A DNA stretch of 13,054 nt, from the NCBI GenBank assembly GCA_018398765.1, contig JAHBMJ010001319.1, positions 1 to 13,054 of the forward strand, in the 5' to 3' direction. This DNA comes from Chromera velia. Its lineage: Eukaryota > Sar > Chromeraceae. This document shows, piece by piece, positions 1 to 7,881 of this stretch (positions within the stretch are counted from its first letter, which is position 1; every line of letters begins with the position of its first letter). The notes under the pieces are model-generated. The model ran no database searches and was not told where the DNA came from. It saw nothing but the letters and a program-made list of their open reading frames with translations. Position numbers and translations under genes: made by a program.

Positions 1-403
1 CAAGCAAACACGTTCACGGCCACGGCATTTCCTTCTTTCCTCGAACGGACCTCTCTGCCCACTCTATTCTTCCAGCGTCAAAACCGCGAGATATATATAA
101 ATCGTCTGGGTGACGTCGGTATGCACGAAGAAGATGCTCTTCGCGTGGATGCATGAGCATATTTTTCCAAGACATTTACCGTGCTTCCACCTATCCCCCT
201 TTTTCCATGTTGTCCTGGACTCATGTTCCGGGTCCGTTTGTCTCGGGGAGGCTTCGTTCTCCTTCCGCTGCTTGCTGCATGCGTACTTTCCTTCAATGGA
301 ATATTCACTCTGCCGAGTTTTCCCCCTTCACGAATCACTTTTTTGGGGGGGGCGGTTCATCCAAGTTCACTTGGCAATAGATCCAAAACACTGACTGACT
401 GGC
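1..403. other. 3' flank of the proteasome beta-5 gene; no gene recognised
   Basis: This stretch follows the TGA stop (406-404, minus strand) of the beta-5 gene and should hold its 3' UTR and the start of the next intergenic region. Several short frames are open on both strands, but none resembles a known protein or forms a believable exon. No AATAAA-type signal was seen on the minus strand. A G-run lies near 345-355. Confidence 0.6.
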
Positions 404-1984
404 TCACTGACCCTCTGCCGCTGCGTACTGCCAGTGGATTTCGTTGACGTCCTCTGCGAAGATCTTTCGGGTCCATCCGTCCTTGTGGACGTGATACACT
501 GCAGGCAGGCAGGGAGACATGCAGGGGGGGGAGGAAGGAAGGAAGAAGTGCACCGATAAGTGATCAAATGGGTGGAGGGGTAGACTTCTTTCTGATCGCA
601 GCGTCGATCTTAATTTGTCTGTCAGACGGCCCGACAGACGCCATTCCCTTTCTGGACACTCACTCAGACCCAGATATATTTGTTTCCTTTATACTTCTTC
701 ATCCCGCGAAGGGTCCAAAACACTCCCAGGAACACGACAGGCACAAGTCGGTTTCTCCGTACACTCACGCATAAATCTAACTGCGTGTCTGCCTTGGTGG
801 AGAGGCCGTGGGGGGTGAAGGGAACAGACCCGTCTGTGACAAAAAAGGAGGCCACGCAGACTGAAACAGAGACGGACAAATAAGTCAGACTGTTTGAAGG
901 CTCTTTTGAGTGTTTGAGTAAAGACAAACAGTCAGCCAGCCCGTCGGACAGGCAGCAGAAGCAAGAACGAAAAAGAGGGGGGGCAACGAGAGTCCAGCAA
1001 ATCGAGCAGTACGTATCGAGGAAGCCCTCCCTGTACGAGGTCTCATATCTGTGCACGCTCCTCTTCTCAACAACCCCCCCCTCAAAGACCCACAAACCTC
1101 TCACAACACCTCCCGAGGCACCGTCCCTGTGGGTGGCGTGGTAGATAGAGCGCCTTCCGAGCTCAACAGCCTCGTCGATGGTCAGGTCCCTGCAACAAGG
1201 CAGGCAGGCAGTCTTGCTGCACGGATCTCCGTCGGCCTGCACGGCTCCTGGAACTCAATTTGCAAACGAGACTGACTCACTCTCCTTCTCTTTTTCAAGG
1301 CTTCTGTTGACATTTCGTAGCAAGAGAGGAACAGTCAACCCATGCTGTACCGAACAAGGAGCCATACACCCACTGTCTCCCTTCTTGCTTCCCTCCCCCC
1401 TTGCCTCACTCACTTTCTGTAGCCACTGTCAAGGACACCGTAGGCGTAGGGGGAACCTGCTCAGAGCAGAACAGAGAGAGAGGAGAGAAGAGGAGAGGAG
1501 AGGAGAGGAGGGATCAAATGAACGACAGATTCGAGTAAAAACCAGAGGAGCCCCCAGTCGGCACACAAAACCGAAAAATGAAGAACAGAAAAAAGGGTGT
1601 GTGCAGGTTCGCAGACGCTGGGAATGAAAGTTTTGCCCACAATCTGAAAAGATGTATATCCACCCATCTGTGAAACCGAGCGGGCAAACACTTTTTTGCG
1701 GTGCGGGAGAGGTATTGAGGGCTGAAGATTCTGTGCCGTGACGGTCAGCTCCCTTTGCTGTGTGTGTGAACATGAAGAAACCGAGTCACCATCTCAAGGC
1801 ACTTCAGATTGATCTCACACACTCACTGAATTAACAAAAAAAGACCCAGGGAGGAAACCCACATACACCAGATCCCTCCCACCCCCATCCATCCACTCAC
1901 CCGATCCAACGGAGAACCGCTCGCCCTTGATCCTGCTGCCGTTGTCGTCAACGAAGTACAGACTGGGACCCTGCACACATACAC

Positions 1985-2075
<91 letters not shown>

Positions 2076-2582
2076 GGAACAACAGATGATGAGCAGTTGC
2101 ACACGAGGCGCATGTGCACTCACGCAAAGGCAGGCGGCGCCTCCAAGGGAACAAGAGGGAGGAGGAATGGCACGGAAGGAACAACGAATCAGGAAGGAAT
2201 CAATCAACTAAGGGAACGAACGAAGCGGCCACCAAGCAGCACAGACCAGAGAGCAAGAAGCAGAGAGACGCAGAAGAGAAGCAAACGAGAGTACAGAGAA
2301 AGAAAGGGAGGGAAGGAAGGTGTTGGGGGGACGATGAAGCCTCAAGGGACGCAACAGCGAAATTCAAAGACGCTAGCTGCGAGACGTAGGTGGAAAAAAG
2401 AGAGAGGACAGAGGACAGAAGACCAAGGAGGGAGGGGCATGAGAGAAAGCAGCTCGGGAGGGAACTGAAGGAAGGAAGAGCTGTACGTACAGATAAATGA
2501 ATACAAGGGCAGGAAAGAGGGTGAATGAAAAGAGACAGCACAGTGACAGAGAGACACAAAGGCAGCTAGGGGCACAAGCAGT

Positions 2583-2621
<39 letters not shown>

Positions 2622-2638
2622 AATCAAGAAAGAAGGAA

Positions 2639-2673
<35 letters not shown>

Positions 2674-2692
2674 GAAGGAAAGACACACGGAC

Positions 2693-2723
<31 letters not shown>

Positions 2724-2724
2724 A

Positions 2725-2756
<32 letters not shown>

Positions 2757-2757
2757 A

Positions 2758-2813
<56 letters not shown>

Positions 2814-4167
2814 CACACGGACAGACACGGACACCTACCAACCCGATGATCCCATCCAGCGACCATGGTGCCGCACGAGAGGCCGTATCCTCTGCAATTA
2901 GGTGATCAAGTAAGACCGAAAGAGGGAGACACTGAGTGACAAACAAAAAAAAGTGCAGCTCAACTCCCACACATTTACCCTGTGAGAAAACAAAAAAGAC
3001 CAGCGAGGCCACTCACCTCCTCATCGCACCGACCCCCCCTTCCTGTCTCAGCTCTTGCAATTGCTTCGCTCTCTCATGGTCTCTGTTCTGTTCTGTCCTC
3101 ATGAACCTTTTCCTCGTACCTACTTTCTCGATCTGTCTCTGTCCCATTCCATTAAGGCGCCCACCCCCACCCGTGGCACAGAGAGACCCTTGAGGAAGGG
3201 ACGGGAAGGGGAAAGAGGAGGAAAGAGAAACAAAAGAGAGAGAAGGCAGAGTGTCTACGAAGCGATGGGACAAAAAATCCAGGCGAACAACCCCCAATGA
3301 CAGAGCGGCTGTCTGACCTGTAGTAGAAGAAAATATTGGCCAGAAGATTCGAGGCAGCAGCGACTGTGATCCTCTCCTGCAGCAAGAAAGAAAAGAGCGC
3401 AACAGAGAGGGCAGAGAAGATTCAAGGAGAAGGCCATCCTCGTCGTTCTCTCTGTGGCCGCGACAATAGAAGAGCAAGGTACAGACTAAGACGGCCACAT
3501 TCAATCAAATGAAGTCATTTCACGCCCTTTGCGCTCGCTTCCAAGCTTATTGTACAGCCCAGACGAGCCGAAAAGAGAGGTCTGCAAGGCACAAACAATT
3601 CCGCCGTTCAAGCAGATCCCCCGGGCCCCTCCCTGTCAGACCTTCTCTCTGAGTTCATGGAGTCTGCAGAGCTTCGCCAGATGTCTCTCCCAGAAAGAGC
3701 AGTCAGCCGCTCCTCCCGCCATCGTGCCAAGGAGGAAGTCGTTGATCTCAATCACTTTCCGGACGCTCTGGGAGGAGATGTACGTTCCCATGGAGGCACG
3801 GGAGTCCACTGCCACGATGATCCCCTCATTGAAGACGAAAGCCAAGGTGGTGGTGCCCTTCTTGAAGTCCATCAGGCCGGGAGCAGAGCCGTTGTGTTTT
3901 ATGTCAGCGCAGAAACGCTCGGGCTGCAGATGAAAGAGAAAAGAGGAAATGGATTTGGTGAAAGTATGAAAAGTGAATAATGGATTTTCTGGATCGAGGG
4001 GACAATCAGAAGTTCTGTTGAGGGATCGGACTTACGTGAGCCACAGGTGCGAGAGCGAAGCTGTTCTCTTCGAGTAGCTCCTCCATCTCATCGTGCTCCT
4101 CCTGTCTTGCTCTGTCTTTCGCAGTAAAGGAAAACTGCTCAGGCTGGTCCAGAAAAGAGAGATCCAT
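404..4167 (-). CDS. PSMB5: 20S proteasome subunit beta type-5 (chymotrypsin-like active subunit), 8 exons, complete
   Basis: Catalytic beta-5 subunit of the 20S core, an N-terminal-threonine hydrolase cutting after hydrophobic residues in cytosol and nucleus. Joined exons give 273 residues, against 263 in human and 287 in yeast. Residues 1-67 form a propeptide. The processing site is KKG/TTTLAF, making Thr68 the mature catalytic Thr1. In mature numbering Asp17 (VAVDSRAS), Lys33 (SVRKVIEIN) and the S1-pocket Met45 ([10 protein letters not shown]) are in place. The GSGS turn (around 197) and RDGASGG (233-239) supply the conserved Ser/Asp/Ser residues near the active site. The start at 4167 opens [12 protein letters not shown], in frame with the family-like propeptide. 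Motif order and the cleavage site separate beta-5 from beta-1 and beta-2. Oddities: Cys164 replaces the Met usual in GLSMGTM, and Gly-Ala replaces Ala-Tyr in RDAYSGG. Identification is firm; the propeptide exon is least certain because that region varies between species. Confidence 0.95.
1990..2076. repeat. Compound microsatellite (AC)n-(AG)n-(ACAG)n
   Basis: An AC run (about 1990-2013) passes directly into an AG run with one AA interruption (about 2013-2054), then into a tetranucleotide ACAG run (about 2052-2076). It lies in intron 4 of the beta-5 gene. On the transcript it reads CTGT, then CT, then GT repeats, ending about 20 nt before the TGTGCAG acceptor of exon 5. It may therefore act as an unusually long polypyrimidine/GU tract; that role is inferred. 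Confidence 0.95.
2583..2812. repeat. Long imperfect (GAAA)n microsatellite with an internal duplicated boundary
   Basis: About 230 bp of GAAA units on the plus strand, which is (TTTC)n on the beta-5 transcript, broken by single-base variants and one island. The island AGACACACGGACAG (2681-2694) recurs at 2811-2824, at the right-hand edge of the tract. This suggests the tract grew by duplication of a unit that included its own flank. It begins about 30 nt downstream of the exon 4 donor, so it is at the 5' end of the intron and cannot serve as an acceptor tract. Confidence 0.95.
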
Positions 4168-4758
4168 TTTTCTGCCCTCCTCTTGTCCTGTTTTGCTCTT
4201 CCAAAAAAGTATCAGAGTTGGGAACGAAGAAGAACAACTGCTTATGGGCCTTTCTGGCTAGCTGCACACCCGTAAAAGGACACCACAAGATAGATCTCCC
4301 GACAGGAGACAGATAGATCACAGCTAGATGTGGACGACAGGATCAACAGTTTTGTTCCTCCAAATCTCGGCAGTCTTGTTTTTTTAATTCTTCAGCTCTA
4401 CTGAGACTGTAGGACAATCCAATACGAGACAGCCTCACAACCGCGATTAGACTCAGCAGCAGACGGGTGGTCGTATTCTGCCTGTACGTCCGCTTCGATC
4501 CTGTTAATTCTCTCTTCCGGGATCAAATTTCAGTCGTCTCTCATGATTTGCGGCGGCGGGAAGGCGGCGCCCATTTAGGAAGGCCCCCAATCGCCTCGGG
4601 GGGCAGCTCAGCTCTGCTGAGATCAGCCGAGAGGCCCTGAGTCTGATCGCACGGATCCGCATAACGCATTTTTTCATTTTTGGGGGGGGGGGTTCGGTTC
4701 TGTCTCGATCTGTCCGTCCGTCACGGTGTCGCCCAAATTGTCGCCCAAATTCCAAAAT

Positions 4759-4857
4759 GTGCCCCTCAAGCAAGTCGCACGGAGCAGCGATCGCATTATA
4801 ATTACTTCGCTCCTGAGGCTCCTCATGATACGTGCCCCTCAAGTAACTCGCACGGAG
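4759..4857. repeat. 26-bp imperfect direct repeat pair
   Basis: The 26-bp block at 4759-4784, beginning GTGCCCCTCAAG and ending CGCACGGAG, recurs at 4832-4857 with two mismatches; the starts are 73 bp apart. No terminal inverted repeats or target-site duplication were recognised around it, so a mobile origin is unproven. It could equally be a pair of regulatory sites in the divergent promoter. Confidence 0.75.
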
Positions 4858-5021
4858 TTGCATGTGCGCGGTCCCGAAAAGCATATTTTGCGCACGTTGC
4901 CGTGGCCCCCGCCACTTTGCACAGGGTGACAGGCATGCAAGACATGCCGATGCAAGTCGATCCCTGATGCTTTGCATCAATCAAATTATGGCCGACCCCC
5001 TAAATGGCCCCCCGAGGCACT

Positions 5022-5039
5022 CACCCAACTGGTTGGGTG
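5022..5039. repeat. Perfect 8-bp inverted repeat (hairpin) in the spacer
   Basis: CACCCAAC at 5022-5029 and GTTGGGTG at 5032-5039 are exact reverse complements separated by only 2 nt. A GTATATATGG stretch follows at 5046-5055. This may be a dimeric protein-binding site or a cruciform. No function is assigned. Confidence 0.6.
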
Positions 5040-5531
5040 TCTCCCGTATATATGGGCGACGCCGAATGACGCCGATCCTTGGGGCGCCGGCACTTTGCGA
5101 ATTTTTGCGATGCCTTCCTTGATCCTTCCTTGAAATGGTGATCGTCGATCATTCGTCGATCTGTCAGCAGCGAGTCATGCACAACATTGCATCAACATTG
5201 CACAGCGACGTACAGTCAGCCGCTTTGGATCGCGTGGTAATTCGATCGTTTTCGAGCCTTGGTTTGTGGATCCAACGTCTCAAAGAACTGAACTTGTCCC
5301 GTATATCGACTTGTAAGGTTGCTTTTCAGGGGGAGGAACAGTTCCTTGAATTTGCATGAATTTGCAGCCTGCATGAGGCAGACTGACGTTTGAAATTGAA
5401 AATTGAATTTGCTGCTGTCTTCAGATCTTCAAAGTGCAGTGTACGAGTGCCAGTCCACATTGCCAGACAGAATCAATTCGCCCGATTCGGACATTTCTCT
5501 TCTTGCATCACGAAAATAACTTGTCTTCATT

Positions 5532-5580
5532 TTTGGCGGAGCCGTCTCCTTTCGACGGTGACGAACAGTCGGTGACGTGA
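5532..5580 (+). promoter_or_regulatory. Candidate promoter-proximal motifs upstream of MSH2 (E2F-like and bZIP-like)
   Basis: TTTGGCGG at 5532-5539 fits the E2F/DP consensus TTTSGCGS. CGGTGACG occurs twice, at 5556-5563 and 5570-5577. The second copy runs into TGACGTGA (5573-5580), which contains the TGACGT core typical of bZIP sites. They lie 22-70 bp before the inferred ATG. E2F control of S-phase and repair genes is known in animals and plants. Matches this short arise by chance, and the transcription start is unknown. Confidence 0.2.
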
Positions 5581-5601
5581 AAAGGGAGAAGAGACGACAG
5601 G

Positions 5602-7627
5602 ATGGAAATCGGCACAGGAGACGTCCATGCATCTCTTGTGATAAAGGTGCAAGCCTCGGGAAGGTGTGTTCCGATGTAAAGGGATTGAAGGGCCTTGTTT
5701 TTGTTCATCATGTTCATTCGTTCAGAACAAACTGTCTTTTTTTGCTCTTGGTGTGTTTTTCTTTCTGGTTTGCTTCAGTTTCTCGTTTCTTTCTTTCTCG
5801 GCTTCTCTGTAAGGAGCGCTGCGCAGTCAATCCACTGCCACCGGTTCGGTGGTCGAAAGAGTTCGTTTCTTTCAGTTGGGCTTTTCGTGGGTCGATCTCA
5901 GCAGTCTATCCCTTTTGCACCTTCATTCCTCCACTCCTTTGCAACCTCTCTGACGCTTCCTTCCTTCCTTCCGCCCTTCCTTCCTTCCTTCCTTCCTTCC
6001 TTCCTTCCTTCCTTCCTCCCTTCCTTCCTTCCTCCCTTCCTTCCTTCCTTCCTTCCTTCCTTCCTTCCTTCCTTCCTTCCTTCCTTCCTTCCTTCCTTCC
6101 TCCTTTCCTTCCTTCCTTCCCTCCTTCCGCCCTTCCTTCCTTCCTTCCTTCCTTCCGCCCTCCCTTCCTTTCCTTCCTTTCCTTCCTTTCCTTCCTTCCT
6201 TCCTTCCTCCTTTCCTTCCTTCCTTCCGCCCTTCCTTCCTTCCTTTCCTTCCTTTCCTTCCTTCCTTCCTTCCTTCCGCCCTTCCTTTTCTTCCTTCCTT
6301 CCTTCCTCCCTTCCTTCCTTCCTTTTCTTCCTTCCTTCCTCCCTTCCTTCCTTCCTTCCTTCCTTCCTTCCTCCCTTCCTTCCTTCCTTCCTTCCTTCCT
6401 TTCCTTCCTTCCTTCCTTCCTTCATCCTGCCTGCCTGCCTGCCCGGTCTCTGATGATGATGGCGTTGATGGATGCAGATCTGTCGGCCTGGCTTCGTTCG
6501 ATGCCGACGCAAAGAAGTTCCTCGTGTCCCAATTCGCAGACAACGAACACTACAGCACCCTTGAGTCTGCTCTCCTTCAGGTGCGTGCATTGCGGAGCCC
6601 AGTTGAAGGGGGGGTGCTCTTTTTTCTTGGCATGCGTGGTCTGCTTCTTTCTCTTTTCTTCCCTTTTTTTCTCTCTCTCTTTTATTGTCTTCTTCGGGAG
6701 GAATGCCAGGCTTCAATCTTTCTTCCGTCGATGCTTCCTTGTAAAGTCACCCCAAAGCACAACCAACATAAACACCCTTTTTTTCTTTTCTTCTTCCAAT
6801 TGATTTTCCTCTCCTCTCCCCTCCTTGCAGATCCGTCCAAAGACGAGCGTCTGGCAGTCCCCTGAGGACCCCATAGAGCGCAAGAAGGTGCGGAACCTGG
6901 TGGCGTCGGTGTCGCCTGACGAGAGCACGCCCCAGGATGCGAAGAAACAGAGCTTCCAAGGTCCGTCCGTCTGATTCCTTCCACGCTTGTGACAGAAGAA
7001 TCTATTCCTTAGAAAGGAAAACTGTATGGCGACCTCATGTTCCCCTGCTTTCTTCCTTCTTCCCTCCCTCGCTTCCTTCTTCCTTTTCCTCATTCCCTTT
7101 CTCCTCTCTCCTTGTGGGTCCTCTGGGAAGATTTCTTGCTCGCTTCGGGGCTTGGGTTCGCTTTTGCAATTTGTGTGTGATTAAACGTGACTCCCCTCCT
7201 CTCTCCAAGCGATTATTCGGAACAACATTTGCCGAAAACGATGAATCTTCATAAGGTACAGTCCTGCATCAAAAGTGTGGGAAACCCTGTTCGCTTCTTC
7301 TGTCTGTCTGTGCGTGCGTGTGTTCAGTCGACTCTCTGGAACAGGATCTGCAACGCCTCCTCTCCTTGCCCTCCTCTGGCGCCTCTGAGGCGGATTCCGG
7401 GGGGGGGAACGACAGGCGGGCTGTGCTTGTGCGCGCGTCTCTCCTTCAGATGGAGGACCGTCCCTTGGCCAAGGCTGCTCTGTCTGGGTTGATAGACTTC
7501 CTCCGCCTCCTCCACGATGAGTCTTCCTTCGAGCAGTGCGAGCTAGGAACGATCAAGGTCTCCAAGCACGTCATGCTCGACAGGGCTGCGCACTCGGCGC
7601 TCTCTGTCATGCCAAGGAAAGGAGAAT
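5602..7627 (+). other. MSH2: MSH2 exons 1-4: connector domain and start of lever
   Basis: E1 5602-5663 (residues 1-20; [12 protein letters not shown] matches the human MSH2 segment with GVVGVKM). E2 6478-6580 (22-55; [13 protein letters not shown] then [18 protein letters not shown], matching human EFPDNDQFSNLEALLIQ). E3 6831-6960 (56-98; [14 protein letters not shown], charged and less conserved). E4 7328-7627 (100-198; [11 protein letters not shown], then [16 protein letters not shown], matching human FLELLSDDSNFGQFEL). Codons 21, 99 and 199 are split. Residues 113-129 are a Gly/Ser/Asp-rich linker ([12 protein letters not shown]). Donors are GTGTGT, GTGCGT, GTCCGT and GTCAGC. The exon 4 donor follows AAT and is weak, but it is the only GT that fits the phase before the in-frame stop at 7663-7665. 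Confidence 0.82.
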
Positions 7628-7844
7628 GTCAGCCGCAAAAACAAACAAACATCAACAGAAGCTGAGTGTGGCAAAGTCGTGAAACGATTTGCAGGACTGC
7701 CCAGCATCAGCTTTTCCACTTCTGTCGAAAAAAAAAGTGTAAGTGGGTGGCCGCAGTGTGAAGAAAACGTCGCGATAGGTAGTGTGTGCGCTTGGATTAG
7801 ATGCTTTTCTGCTCTACATTCCAGCAGGGAGCCTCGGCTGCCCT

Positions 7845-7881
<37 letters not shown>

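Larger units (their letters stand above)
499..4035 (-). other. Introns of the beta-5 gene
   Basis: Seven introns: 3924-4035 (112 bp), 3377-3641 (265), 2892-3317 (426), 1971-2842 (872), 1457-1900 (444), 1190-1413 (224) and 499-1097 (599). No second gene was found inside them. The largest holds a (GAAA)n tract and a compound AC/AG/ACAG microsatellite. Intron 5 carries a purine tract near 1471-1512 on the plus strand, which is pyrimidine on the transcript and lies just before the exon 6 acceptor. Introns 6 and 7 have CTGC-type repeats near their acceptors (plus strand 1199-1210 and 499-514). Open frames seen here, such as Lys/Glu/Arg-rich or Phe/Leu/Ser-rich ones, are translations of repeats. 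Confidence 0.8.
404..4167 (-). other. PSMB5: Exon table of the beta-5 gene
   Basis: Exons in transcription order: E1 4167-4036 (residues 1-44, propeptide); E2 3923-3642 (45-138, Thr68, Asp17/Lys33 region, ends HELREK); E3 3376-3318 (139-157, [19 protein letters not shown]); E4 2891-2843 (159-174, [16 protein letters not shown]); E5 1970-1901 (175-197, [11 protein letters not shown] to FSVGS); E6 1456-1414 (199-211, [13 protein letters not shown]); E7 1189-1098 (213-242, [14 protein letters not shown] to GGVVR); E8 498-404 (244-273 and TGA). Codons 158, 198, 212 and 243 are split by introns. The total is 822 nt, exactly 274 codons with the stop. Every junction keeps frame and has GT..CAG. Donors, in order, are GTAAGT, GTCTGA, GTCAGA, GTTGGT, GTGAGT, GTGAGT and GTTTGT. 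The E4 and E7 donors are unusual but were fixed by phase and homology. Confidence 0.88.
4168..5601. other. Divergent intergenic spacer between beta-5 and MSH2 (presumed bidirectional promoter region)
   Basis: The 1,434 bp between the two inferred ATG codons should hold both 5' UTRs and promoters. It lacks the long simple repeats of the introns and is instead rich in short palindromes and direct repeats: CTCAGC/GCTGAG at 4607-4621, GATCAG/CTGATC at 4621-4648, an 11-G run at 4682-4692, a 26-bp repeat pair at 4759-4857, and a hairpin at 5022-5039. A 158-residue minus-strand frame (4504-4980) and a 95-residue plus-strand frame (4680-4967) resemble nothing recognised. No TATA box could be tied to a start site. 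I looked here for the missing N-terminal domain of MSH2 and found no candidate exon. Confidence 0.6.

Noticed and set aside
2373-3012. Phe/Leu/Ser-rich minus-strand frames and the Lys/Glu/Arg-rich plus-strand frame over the GAAA tract
   Set aside because: Low-complexity translation of an intronic repeat. Only [16 protein letters not shown] (2891-2843) within these frames is a real exon.
3529-3980. Plus-strand frames of 134 and 107 residues
   Set aside because: They lie antisense to beta-5 exon 2, whose homology on the minus strand is unambiguous.
4504-4980. 158-residue minus-strand and 95-residue plus-strand frames in the divergent spacer
   Set aside because: They overlap on opposite strands, resemble no known family and have no splice or codon evidence. 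They are more likely chance frames in promoter or repeat DNA.
5135-5575. Plus-strand frames considered as the missing MSH2 N-terminus
   Set aside because: No resemblance to the MutS domain I core, and no donor that would join in phase to 5602 or 6478.
5390-5632. Similarity between PPKMK-containing minus-strand frames at about 4680 and 5530, considered as a repeated coding element
   Set aside because: The shared DNA is only about a dozen bases (TTCATTTTTGG), too short to support a repeat family.
5898-6716. 272- and 206-residue Gly/Arg/Lys/Glu-rich frames on the minus strand
   Set aside because: Complement of the same pyrimidine tract; no similarity outside the repeat and no supporting exon structure.
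5577-6803. 408-residue open frame with Pro-Ser-Phe-Leu repeats (plus strand)
   Set aside because: It is a translation of the CCTT microsatellite, whose period keeps frames open. The frame also runs through MSH2 exon 2 out of register. Not a protein gene.
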